A DNA stretch of 64,000 nucleotides from contig JBITNC010000001.1 in the NCBI GenBank assembly GCA_050084985.1, positions 104,966,001 to 105,030,000 of the forward strand, given 5' to 3'. Each line of letters starts with the position of its first letter. Position 1 is the stretch's first letter. Of the stretch, positions 33,715-44,833 are shown piece after piece. Source of the stretch: Nageia nagi (taxonomy: Eukaryota; Pinophyta). Both the position numbers and the translations under genes were made by a program. The notes beneath the pieces are model-generated. The model saw only the letters and a program-made list of their open reading frames with translations, made no database searches and was not told the DNA's origin.

Positions 33715-34009
33715 TTATTTTATGACTAGTTCTGAATAACCATGGATAATTAGACATATAATGTCTATACCGATTGGTTTAGATAACCCTAAATAAAAGG
33801 CTTCATATTCAATAGCATTATTTATACAAATCCATGTGAATCTGAAGGAGAATCTTTTCATATGTTCCTCTAGAGGTTTGAATATAACTTCAGCTCCACA
33901 TCCATGTTGACATCTAGATCCATAAAAGTACATTATCCATATCTCATATTTTTTTTTAGTTGTGATTAAGATTGATTGAGTATCTTCATATAAATAATAA
34001 TTACCCATG
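33715..34009 (-). pseudogene. D1 extra RNase H located before RT
   Basis: RNase H fold signature in the order D, E, D: YFYGSRCQHGCGAEVIF (Asp replaced by Tyr; D2 has YFDG), NNAIEYEAFYLGL (Glu present), IHGYSELVIK (Asp replaced by Tyr; D2 has HGDSKLVIK). The NNAIEYEA form resembles the archaeal-type RNase H acquired by Tat elements. It is cut off from the upstream protease by nested element C2. Confidence 0.8.
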
Positions 34010-34014
34010 CCAAC
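34010..34014. repeat. C2 target site duplication, left
   Basis: CCAAC, identical to 39475-39479. The intact D2 sequence at about 62905-62925 shows the uninterrupted site. Confidence 0.85.
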
Positions 34015-35838
34015 TATTGATTAGGATTGTGTAATATATGCGTCGCGAACAATCTTAACCAAAGTAAATCAAGAACAGACTATAGTGACAGTCTGATCTC
34101 TGGAGAAGGCCGGTTCCTTATCTATTAGGCATAGAAAAAGTAATAGGAAAGGAAATAAAAGAGTAGAGTGTGAGGAATTCAAGCAAAAGGGTTAGGGTAA
34201 CAAGAAAGAAATAAAAAGGGAGTAGAGTGTGAGGAATTTAAGCAAAAGGCTTAGGGTAACAAGAGAGAAAGCAAAGGTGGATCACTAGTTCAGCATGGGC
34301 TTTCACAATATGTGAAACCTTGGCTTGAATCTAGTGTAGCAGCTACAGTACAAGCTCTCACTCTCTAATAGTTTCCCAGCTTTACTCTACCATGTAGCAG
34401 ACACAGTTATACTAGCAACCCGTAATTATCATTTAGGAAACAAGCCAAGCTGCCATGATGTAACCAAATTAAGAATGACAATTACGAGTGCTAGACAAGA
34501 AAGGTCAAGATGGTATCATATTACTGATAAAAACTACAGGTCTTTGAGAACAAATGTAAAGAGCAATACTAGGCTTCTGACCATTTTTCCACTTTATTTT
34601 CATATACTTATACTGCAGTAACAATAGTTACAAGAATTGCAGAATAGAAATGTTTACAAAAATGGCATCAAGATTCTAGCCTTCTTTTAACTAATACTAC
34701 CTACATACGCCACTTGGTAGAATATTACAAAAATGGGGCAAATTGTAGATGATACTATGATCTAACCTCTTGCTAGCATTATCTTCATCGTGATGTTCTA
34801 TTTACTAGCTCCGACTATTCGATCCCCCTTTACTAGCCTCATCTCTACATTCCAGAATGCTCTACTCATCGGCTTCGGCTATTCAATCACTCCTTACTAA
34901 CCTCATCATCTCTAGGACCTGGTTTCATTCAAAAATGTGAACATCATTCTCCCTGTGATGTCATCTCTTACCTCTGAAATGTTTTACTCATTGGCTCTGG
35001 CTATTTGATCGCTCCTTACTGACCTCATCACTTCTAGACTCTAGTTTTGGGTTAAGACCCGAAATCATTGACATCATCTCTTACCTCCAGAATGTTTTAC
35101 TCATTGGCTCCAACTATTTGATCACTCCTTACTGACCTCATCACTTTCGGGCTCCAGTTTTGGGTTAAGGCCTGAAATCACTGACATCATCTCTTACCTT
35201 CAGAATGTTTTACTCACTGGCTCTGGCTATTTGATCGCTCCTTGCTGACCTCATCACTTTTAGGCTTCAGTTTCATTAAAAAATGTGAACATCATTCTCC
35301 CCATGATGTCATCTCTTACCTCTGGAATGTTTTACTCATTGGCTCTGGCTATTTGATCGCTCCTTGCTGACCTCATCACTTTCAAGCTCTGGTTTCATTC
35401 AAAAATGTGAACATCATTCTCCCGTGACATCATCTCTTACCTCCGAAATGTTTTACTCACTGGCTTTGGCTATTTGATTCCCCTTACTGACCTCATCATC
35501 TCTAGAACCTGGTCTTTACCAAAACATGATTGTCTTATCCTCCGTGACATCATCATTTTATTCCAGAATGCTTTACTTTTGGAACACTTAATTTACGGGC
35601 TTCAGCTTCTTTGATTTCTTCTTGCTAACCTCACCTCCTTCAGAACCTGGGCTTTTCCACAATTGAGCTTCATCCTTTCTTCTATGATGTCATCATTTCA
35701 TTCCGGAATGCTTTATCTACCGACTCTAGCCTATTTTGTTTGCTCCCAAAAAACTCCTGGGGATCTTAAAATGAACTCATGATTGCAAGTAAAGTACACC
35801 GGGGCTTTAATAAAGAATTTATTATGTATGAATATACA
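34015..35838 (-). repeat. 3' LTR of C2
   Basis: Starts TATTGATTAGG (TGTTGATTAGG in the other copy) and ends GAATATACA. Holds only two 57-bp-type units (34144-34260) but a longer U3 array (34780-35745), with TGATGTCA or TGACATCA at 34956, 35069, 35182, 35304, 35425, 35545 and 35685. Confidence 0.9.
34780..35745. repeat. U3 repeat array with TGACGTCA-like palindromes (C2)
   Basis: Units share TCATCTCTTACCTC, GAATGTTTTACTCA, GGCT and TTTGATC words. At the same place in different units the 8-mer is either TGATGTCA or TGACATCA, as expected if one or the other strand of TGACGTCA was deaminated. The matching array in the other LTR spans 38425-39390. Confidence 0.8.
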
Positions 35839-35939
35839 TTATGGCGACCTCTGAGGGAAAATTCTACCTTTATCAAAGAGGAATTTAGAACCCAGTCTGA
35901 AAAAAAATAATACCAAAAATAATACCAAAGCATTTCAAT

Positions 35940-36240
35940 ACTACATAGGGTCCGAACCACATGGATTCGAATTTTTTTTTGTGTTTCCTCGGTTTAGCTC
36001 TATCCTCATCCCATTTCAATACTGAATCTCCTTCTCTGAAAGTATTTGGAGTTGATTTTTGACTGTCAAACCACCTTTTACTATTTCATTTCTTCTTCGG
36101 AGGTCTTGATATGATTGATTACGGAGCTCTTTTGGGATTCAACTTTTCTTTCCAGAATATCGAAGACTAGGGGTTTTTCCTTGATCTTGTTTCCACAGCA
36201 AAACCTCCTATACCCGTTGGTGCAAAATTCCTCAGGTACA
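35940..36240 (-). pseudogene. C2 remnant of integrase C-terminus
   Basis: The - strand reads KRWFDSQKSTPNTFREGDSV, then LKWDEDRAKPRKH, a frame change, then FESMWFGPYVV. This is the DNA-binding tail and GPY/F motif of a gypsy integrase. It follows gag directly, so protease, RT, RNase H and the integrase core have been deleted. C1 keeps only the last part. Confidence 0.75.
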
Positions 36241-36244
36241 CATC

Positions 36245-37501
36245 TCAGCTTATGTCGTCAGCTACACTAGGCAGAGGAATGCCCCCGCTTCTTGATAAAT
36301 ATTCTTGGTATTGATAAATAGGACATGTGGTTTGTTCATGAGCATTATTGCAGGCCAAACACCAACTAGTGGCTGACCCTGAAGAGGAAGCTTGGCTTAC
36401 ATCCTCATTCAACACATTCTAAGCCTCTTCTATAGTAGGATAAGGATGTCTTCTTGCATTACTTTGTCTGCATAGAATGGTAATTTGGTTTTCCATATTT
36501 CTACACAAGTTTTGAAGTTCCTGAATCTCTATCCATGAGGCTACCCCTTGATTCATATTAGGCTGATGAGGGGCTGGTAAGGCCAAGGGAGCTCTAGGGA
36601 CTGGCAAGGTTGATGGCCGCTGTTGGATAGGGGCAGGGATACTAGCCAGTGGTGGAGCCAAACTAATCACTTGAGGTCTCAAAATTTGCTACTGGGTAGT
36701 TATTGGAAAATAAGGCATTGGCATGCAACTTGGCAATTTCCCAACTGCAATAAGATAGGATTCAGCATATACTGCTTGTCTATATACCTTCAGGAAAGTA
36801 TTTACTCCAGAATTTTAGATTTATAGAGAGAGATTTGGAGGAAAGGCTCTCAGGTAATACATTAAGGCTTGAAATTGTTGAGGCCTGACTGGCATGGGGA
36901 CTCTCACCCAATTTTTTTAGAATCTAATATTGAAATCAGGGATATTTTCTTGCTCATATTTTTTGATTGAAGTGAACTAGGTTAACAAGGAAAAGGGATC
37001 TCCTAATTCATTAAATTCCAAGATAAAGGGCTCTGCCAGCTGAGCCCAAGTGTTTATAGATCCGTTAGGAAGGCCCCTGTACCAATCTAGGACCTTTCCC
37101 TTGAAAGAATGAGCCAGTAATCTCACCATGACATCTTCATGCTGGATATTGTGAATCTTAGCTAGGCCAGCTACATCAACACAATGCTCATAAGCCATTT
37201 TCTCTGAAGTAGCATCGAACTCCAGAAGGGTTTTGAAAACATTTGCTGGGATGTCATGCAACATCGCCAGGGCTATTGGTACCCCATTGTCCCATTCTGG
37301 ATAAATATTCTAAGTTGGATTAGCCATTTTAGGAGAGGTATTTCTAGTGTGAAGATTGGATGATTATGGCTTGATAAAGGATTTTAGGGAGCTGATACTA
37401 TTCAGAGACTTGGACTTGATCAGGGTCTTTCTCTTAGGAGTATCTAACGTTCTAAAATCCGGTGCTTCTTTTGCTGCTCTAGTTTTAGATCTTGTCCACA
37501 T
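36245..37501 (-). pseudogene. C2 gag, decayed
   Basis: Start at 37501 (MWTRSK-type, as in C1). The core (36977-37264) reads MAYEHCVDVAGLAKI and SFKGKVLDWYRGLPNGS. A Pro-rich linker follows (36560-36680, PSTLPVPRAPLALPAPHQP). The C-terminus has the same C-x2-C-x3-H-x4-C zinc knuckle near 36330-36370. Ends at a TGA (36245-36247), after which integrase remnant sequence continues. Confidence 0.82.
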
Positions 37502-37649
37502 AAACTCTAGGTTGCAAAAGAAAGTGATAGGTTCAAAAGCACATATGATATTTACAAATAATTTGCTTTAATACATACCATAGATAGTGCTTCAGTAGAG
37601 TCACCAATAAGTTTCTTTGTGTCCCATCGGGCATGCCAAAAAGAAATAC

Positions 37650-39474
37650 TGTTGATTAGGATTGTGTAATATATGCATCGTGAACAATCTTAACCAAAGT
37701 AAATCAAGAACAGACTATAGTGACAGTCTGATCTTCGGAGAAGGCCGGTTCCTTATCTATTAGGCATAGAAAAAGTAATAGGAAAGGAAATAAAAGAGTA
37801 GAGTGCGAGGAATTCAAGCAAAAGGGTTAGGGTAACAGGAAAGAAATAAAAAGGGAGTAGAGTGCGAGGAATTTAAGCAAAAGGCTTAAGGTAACAAGAG
37901 AGAAAGCAAAGGTGGATCACTAGTTCAGCACGGGCTTTCATAGTATGTGAAACCTTGGCCTAAATCTAGTGTAGCAGCTACGATACAAGCTCTCACTCTC
38001 TAATAGTTTCCCAGCTTTACTCTACCATGTAGCAGACATAGTTATACTAGCAACTCGCAATTATCATTCAAGAAACAAGCCAAGCTGCCACGATGTAACC
38101 AAATTAAGAATGATAATTACGAGTGCTAGACAAGAAAGGTCAAGATGGTATCATATTATTGATAAAAACTACAGGTCTTCAAGAACAAATGTAAAGAGCA
38201 ATACTAGGCTTTTGACCATTTTTCCACTTTATTTTCATATACTTATATTGCAGTAACAATAGTTATAAGAATTGCAGAATAGAAACGTTTACAAAAATAG
38301 CTTCAAGATTCTAGCCTTCTTTTAACTGATACTACCTACATATGCCACTTGGTAGAATATTACAAAAATGGGGTAGATTATAGATGATACTATGATCTAA
38401 CCTCTTGCTGGGATTATCTTCATCATGATGTTCTATTTACTAGCTCTGGCATTTTGATCCCCGTTTACTGGCCTCATCTCTACATTTTGGAATGCTCTAC
38501 TCACCGGCTTCAGCTATTCAATCACTCCTCATTGACCTCATCATCTCTGGGACTTGGTTTCATTCAAAAATGTGAACATCATTCTCCCTGTGACATCATC
38601 TCTTACCTCTGGAATGTTTTACTCACTGGCTTTGGCTATTTGATTGGTCCTTGCTGACCTCATCACTTCCAGACTCTAGTTTTGGGTTAAGGCCCAAAAT
38701 TACTGATGTCATCTCTTACCTCTGAAATGTTTTACTCACTGGCTCCAACTATTTGATCACTCCTTGCTAACCTCATCACTTCCAGGCTCTGGTTTTGGGT
38801 TAAGGCCCAAAATTGCTGATGTCATCTCTTACCTCTGGAATGTTTTACTCACTAGCTCCAGCTATTTGATCACTCCTTACTGACCTCATCACTTTTGGGC
38901 TCCAATTTCATTCAAAAATGTGAACATCATTCTCCCCGTGACATCATCTCTTACCTCCAGAATGTTTTACTCATTGGCTCTGACTATTTGATTGCTCCTT
39001 GCTGACCTCATCACTTCCAGGCTCCGGTTTCATTCAAAAATGTGAACATCATTCTCCCTGTGATGTCATCTCTTAACTCCAGAATGTTTTACTCACTGGC
39101 TTCGGCTATTTGATTCCCCTTGCTAACTTCATCATCTCTGAAACCTGGTCTTTACCAAAATGTGACTATCTTATCCTCCACGATGTCATCATTTTATTTC
39201 AGAACGCTTTACTTTCGGAACACTTAATTTACGGGCTCTGACTTCTTCAATTTCTTCTTGCTAACCTCACCTCCTCTGGAACCCAGGCTTTTCCACAATT
39301 GAGCTTCATCCTTTCTTCTGTGATGTCATCATTTCATTCTGAAATGCTTTATCTACCAACTCTGGCCTATTTTGTTTGCTCCCAAAAAACTCCCAGGGAT
39401 CTTAAAATGAACTCATGATTGCAAGTAAAGTACATCGAGGCTTTAATAAAGAATTTATTATGTATGAATATACA
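37650..39474 (-). repeat. 5' LTR of C2
   Basis: Starts TGTTGATTAGG and ends ATATACA. Two 57-bp-type units (about 37777-37893) and U3 array 38425-39390. Confidence 0.9.
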
Positions 39475-39479
39475 CCAAC
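39475..39479. repeat. C2 target site duplication, right
   Basis: CCAAC, matching 34010-34014. Confidence 0.85.
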
Positions 39480-39980
39480 ATCTATGACCTGATAATTCAA
39501 ATCATTTACTAAAAGAACTTTAGTTGTTAGTAGTGATTCTCTAAGTGTGTCTCTTTTAAATATTTTCATAGGTTGAGGACCATTTAAATAGTTTTATTAT
39601 GTGATATTCTTAAGATGAACACTTTTGGTGTCCTCATTTAGAATTTTAACTTGTTTATCTTGGAAGGTAAGTAGCATATGAGTATAGTCTAGAGCTAAGT
39701 ACCCTCCCAATTTAGTAATGAATTCTCTAGAAAGACATATTCCAAACAAAGGTGAAAGATCAACCATAATGATATCTTGGATAATACAAATGTTAGGAAA
39801 TACATTCAAAGTTATTAGGACTCCTTTAACACTATTAAAAACATCTATAAAGGAAGAATGTAACTATATGACACCATCAATATATCTTGTAATATACAAT
39901 TTCATTTCATTTACAACAACTTTAGGATCATAGTTATTGCAACTTTGGTATCTACAATACAGTTATTAACTACCCAACCT
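39480..39980 (-). pseudogene. D1 protease region, decayed
   Basis: The - strand carries a retropepsin-like region just after gag: a VNNC-VDT-like start near 39950 and DIIMVDLSPLFGICLSREF then KLGGYLALDYTHML (39597-39809), matching D2. The Asp-Thr/Ser-Gly active site is not intact. It would cut Gag-Pol. The last part (39480-39600) leads toward the extra RNase H beyond C2. Confidence 0.65.
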
Positions 39981-41880
39981 TATAATCTTAGGGATAGATA
40001 GAATGGTGAAGGTATTGTTATACCTATTAGAGTTGGAGGGACATTATTAGATATTACAAAGATAAGATTTCCTTTATTTACCCTCTTTTTACTATTCCTT
40101 AACTTCAAAGCTTCTTGCAAAAGATCTAACTGATCTAGTATCTTTAATACATCAAACATTGTCATCTTAGAATGAGTTTTTTTAGTTCTTCCACAATATT
40201 ATATGGAGCATATGGGACAAACTTACTTGATTTTGCTTGTTGGTGTGTTTTGAATTATTGAGTGGCCTTTTCTTTATGATAATCAATAATAAAAGTATAC
40301 CTCAACATAATAGGTCTCTCCTTGTTCGAGACTTCTTTTTTGGCCATAGTAGAGCTTATTTCAATTGGGACATTAGTACTTAGATTTTGAAAAACATTGA
40401 CTAAGTGCTGGGAAACATTCCACAGATTTATTGGCAATTGATATTATTGATTTTGAGGATAGGCTAAGGGAGTTATAGGTTTCTTAGGTATAGGTTGTAC
40501 TGGAATAGAGGCTTGATCTTGTTGAGTGACTTGGGGTTGTCATGGAATAGTTGAAGAAGAAGCTCTAGTTTGAATAAAATTGGCTTGTTCTCTAGCATAT
40601 CCTAGAAGCTAAAAATTTACCTTTATGAGATTAGCAACAAGATTTGATGTAGGTTCCACCATCTAGTTAGAATGTAATATCAAACATTGATGTTGATAAA
40701 TCACATGAATTTGAAAAATGAGAAGCTGAACATGGAGAAGACCATTCCATAATGCCCAAAGCAACACTTTCTATAGAACTTGTGATAAGAACATTTTCAA
40801 TTATTTTGGGGATGCTTGACTATTTTGGCTAGTTTACCTTAGGTTGGAATCTCAATTGATACTAGTTATCATATTTTTTGTAATTAAAACCTTAATTCTA
40901 CCTTTCCTATAGAGTGAGCTTATTGGTTAGGTTCTTGATAGTTACCTCTAAATACCTTATTCTTTCTTCTTCTTGAGATTTAGCATCACTACTAGCACTA
41001 GTAGATGTAGTAGGTAACCTTGGTACCTAATTTTGGATAATAGGTTTGAAATGAGCAATTTATGGAACTTGTTTAGGAGGTAAATTAGGAAATAAAGGCA
41101 TAATGGTCCTAGGATGCATCTTTCTAGAGGATACCAAAGTATGCTCAAAAGTTTTTTGCTATTTGGTAAACATATGGGAAGGTATCTCCTAACATAACTA
41201 TTAGCATATTAAGATCTAGGACAAAGGTCTTCCTATAGTATACTAGAGCTTGTGCATTTGTTGGTCTAATCCTTACTAGGATAGATTTCCATGTTCTCTC
41301 AAATTTGATATTAAAATCATCAATGGACTCATGAGGATGTATTTTGATACATGCTATTAGATAAGGAATGTACTATCATCACCATCTATAGCAAACCTTT
41401 TAATTAAAGCCTAACACAACTCTCTCAATGAATTAATAGATTAAGAGGTGAGAGTTTTGAACCATTTAACTACTTTGCTTTCAAAAAAGTGTGATAATAA
41501 CATGGTTATCATAGTTTCATTAGTGATATCAAAGCTTGAATCCAACAAGGATACATCTTGATAATGTTCATATGGTGTCTTGTTGAACCCATCATAGTTT
41601 GGAAAAACTTTCAATGCTACTTGAGGTATATGAAGGGAGTTAGTAGCAATAACTAAAGGATGACCATTATTCCAAGTAGAAAAGTTTGCTAGCTAAGCCA
41701 TGCTTGGAGTATGAGTAGTAGGTGAAGGATTCTCTAAGGTTGAATTGAATATGGTTAATAGTGGAATTGCCCTTAAGGGAACTACTAGGGATACAACCTA
41801 GGAATTCTTTCACCTAATCCTCTTGTGAAGAATTAACAACTCTTAGAATCTAAGTTATCTAAGGGAATTTGTGGCACTAC
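39981..41880 (-). pseudogene. D1 gag, decayed
   Basis: The - strand shows gag-like sequence beginning about 41710 with LANFSTWNNGHPLVIATNSL, FPNYDGFNKTPYEHYQDV and a FFESKVVKWFKTLTS segment (about 41440-41490), the pattern of plant gypsy gag. The C-terminal part (39980-40440) includes MLRYTFIIDYHKEKATQ and EALKLRNSKKRVNKG, conserved in D2. Many stops; the exact start is not clear. Confidence 0.7.
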
Positions 41881-42048
41881 TTCTAGCAAGTCTACATTTT
41901 AGAGGTGCTAGGGTTCAAAAGTTGGTTGGTTGATAGTAGAGTCACCAATAAGGCTAAAATAACCTTATAATATTTGAATAATCCAATTGATAGCCCACCA
42001 AACATGAAAATCTAACCCATCTATGCTTGCTTAATATGTAATTTAGCT

Positions 42049-42086
42049 TGCATCCCATCGAGCATGCCAAAAATGAAAATTTCTAC
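42049..42086 (-). other. D1 post-LTR leader with possible primer site
   Basis: On the coding strand a 17-base spacer after the LTR is followed by TGGCATGCTCGATGGGATGC, very similar to the C2 leader (TGGCATGCCCGATGGGAC). The tRNA is not identified. Confidence 0.45.
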
Positions 42087-43797
42087 TGTTGATCAGTATA
42101 ATGTAACCTCAAAGGGATCTAGTCAAGTTCTCCACTACCCATAATGGTAGGTTCCTTGAGAGATCAAAAGATGGTGGGGATCCACTTGTGTTGGTTTTCT
42201 ACTCAATATTTAGATTATAGGCTAGTTCCTATCTATTATGAAGGTTTAAAGGAATAGGAAAGACATAAAAAAGGTAGAGAGTTACAAGGAAAAGATAAGC
42301 AAATTGAAGTAAAATGTAAAACAAAAATGTACAACCCAAGCATTATATCAAAAGAAGTAATCCATAGCCAAGATCAAGAATAGGAAACTATGTTACCCTT
42401 GGGGTCTCACAGTCATAATACATAGCCATAACTTTAAGAAAATGTCTCACACATAACATTCATAAAAGTAATAAACAACCACTTATTGCAAGAGGGAAAA
42501 ACATTATCTATTTGTAATATCATATGTAAAATTATCTTACAAATCTAGGCAAATTTGCTAAAATATCTAACCCCTTTTACTTCTAATAGTTTACCATTTA
42601 TACATTTTGCTCCCTAGTTGGGTCATTAGATTCTGAATGAAATAATCTAAGCAAAACTATTCATAATAAATACTACAACTATGTTAGATTACATAGTAAA
42701 TAAGTACCAATAGCATGACTATCTAGGAATTTGCAATTTCTAAATAGTCATGTCCATAGAGCCACAATCCTTCTGACATGTTGTTGACTGCTCCTTCTTC
42801 AGCCCTATATTTGATTGAAGATGGATCTATAACTGATTGAGTAAAAAATTATTTGCAACTTGATAGGTATGATTTGGTACTATGCTATGTTAATAGATAT
42901 CTACTCTGCAACTATTGATGATCCATACTATAGATAAAGTAATGGAGTTTTGTGATCAATATATCAACTTGATTTGAGAAGAAACTACTAGTGTTATGTG
43001 AAAAATGAGTTGGAGTTGACACATTAATAGGGCCTCAAGGATCAAACACCTAAGATCAAGTGGACTTGGGTGTTACTTCTTACTCATTACTCTTACCTCA
43101 GTTTGGCAAGTTCTATTTCCTTTCTCATGGCTTTGTTGATGATATAGCTCTTTTGAGACTTGCTAATTTTAGCCAAAAATTATGATATCATCACTTAAAA
43201 TTAGTAGGCTTTATTTGATATCTTCATGAATCATTGCCTACTATTACTTGTTCTAGGACCTGTTGATTTTAATAAAAAATTGTAACATCATCACCCAAAA
43301 TTGGTAGGCTTTATTTAATATCTTGCATTTGTATTTATAATAACTCTTGGATACTTTGTATTTACACAACTCCTAGACACTTTGTATTTACACAACTCTC
43401 AAACACTTTATATTTACATAACTCTTGAACACTTTGCATTTAGACAACTCCCAAACACTTTGTATTTACACAACTCATGGACACTTTGTATTTACACAAC
43501 TCTTGGACACTTTGTATTTACACAACTCTTGGACACTTTGTATTTACACAACTCCTAGAAATTTAATAGGAAATTTACAAGGCAAAATATCTAAGACAAA
43601 TACTTGCACATACAATAGTAAGATTATATAAACAATAGCTGGTTGTTAGTAACACTTGAAACTTTTCAAATTAAGGGATTATAATAGGTTTAAATTTTAT
43701 GTTAAAGGGAATAAAAGTTGAAATAGAATTTGTTTTTGAAAATAATGAATAAATAAAAGTATTACCCCAACTTATAGTGCAATTTTGAAGGAATACA
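42087..43797 (-). repeat. 5' LTR of D1
   Basis: 1711 bp, TGTTGATCAG to GGAATACA. U3 side has a TGATATCA (43183-43190, TGACGTCA with both CpG cytosines changed) and a 26-bp array (43328-43560) of about nine copies. Confidence 0.85.
43328..43560. repeat. 26-bp tandem array in the D1 5' LTR
   Basis: About nine copies of the CACTTTGTATTTACACAACT unit, against about seven in the partner LTR. Confidence 0.85.
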
Positions 43798-44830
43798 ATA
43801 CCTTTTTTAACAATATTGACTTGACTATTATCACCAAACTTGACTTGTCCATTGATATTTTTTCAAGTTTTACAAATAGGTTTTATTTCCTATCCATGTG
43901 ATTTGAGAAACCACTATTAAGGTACCAAATATGATCAACAACAACTTCAAAGTTATTGTAAGGAATAGATTTATGTCACCTTTTTCTTCAATATAATAGG
44001 ATTTTTATTGAGAATTTCTCCTCATTGCAATACCACAAATAGATCTACCATGATATCTTGAAAAAGATTCTAAATTAGAGAAGGTGGATAGTTGGTAACT
44101 AAATATGAGTTTGCCTTGGAATTCTTGATCAATATGCTCATACCTATCTTTCATTTTATGCTCATAGGTCTACAAGCTTCCAAGTAACTCAATTAGAGTA
44201 AAATGAGACAAGTCTCTAAAATCATCAATAGCAAAGATGATAGGATCAAAATTACTAGGAAGGATTCTCAACACTTTCTCCATGATCCTAGCATCATCTA
44301 ATTCCTCACCATACATATGAATATAATTTACCATGTCATGTACTCTATTTATGAAGATCTTAATGGTTTCATTATCATTTATTGTTAGAGATTCAAAATA
44401 CCTATGTAAGAGTTGAAAATTAGCTACTATTACCTTTTAAGATCCATTTTAAGCACTCTCAAGAGTCTCCTATGCTTCCTTGGATTTTTTGCATTCTATA
44501 ATCTTAAGGAAGATGGACATATCTATCCCACTCTATATGGTGAATAGGGCTTTGGTATCCTTTTTGGTCTCCAAAATCTCCTTATTCTCATCAGATAAGA
44601 TTAATAAAAAGGTTATTGGATCTACTTATAACAATCTTACAAAAAAAGAGTTCATATATCTTATTAGATGAGAAACATTCTAATTCAAATACTCTAGTAC
44701 TCAAATTATTCATCGTTGAATACAAAAATCTATAGTTGGATTATTTTTCCATTATTTTATTTTATTTCACCCAAATACAATGAATGGATTTTATATCAAA
44801 TAATTTTTTTAAGCTAAATACTATGATACC
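43798..44830 (-). pseudogene. copia E gag and upstream part, decayed
   Basis: Continues copia E beyond D1. The sequence is collinear with copia B at about 5090-6150, including words around TTGACTTGACTATTATCACC and the block at 44080-44200. It is interrupted throughout by stops. Gag of copia elements forms the particle. Confidence 0.65.
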
Positions 44831-44831
44831 A
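44821..44831 (-). other. Primer binding site of copia E
   Basis: CTATGATACCA on the + strand corresponds to TGGTATCATAG, an initiator Met-tRNA site with changes, two bases from the LTR start at 44834. Confidence 0.6.
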
Positions 44832-44833
44832 AT

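Larger units (their letters stand above)
34015..39474 (-). mobile_element. Element C2: gag-only LTR retrotransposon
   Basis: 5460 bp, LTRs 34015-35838 and 37650-39474 (1824 and 1825 bp), target duplication CCAAC. Same family as C1 in opposite orientation. The interior (1811 bp) has gag and a longer piece of integrase C-terminus. It lies between the protease and extra RNase H of D1. Confidence 0.9.
19716..43797 (-). mobile_element. Element D1: Tat-like Ty3/gypsy retrotransposon, host to C1 and C2
   Basis: Two direct LTRs (19716-21392 and 42087-43797) enclose, on the - strand, gag, protease, an RNase H, RT, a second RNase H, integrase and a long extra 3' ORF. Without the nested C1 and C2 the element is about 13.7 kb. 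The flanks are GTACT (19711-19715) and ATACC (43798-43802), each one transition from GTACC, consistent with a decayed 5-bp target duplication in copia E. An RNase H preceding RT, plus a long 3' ORF, point to the Tat lineage (inference). Confidence 0.82.
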
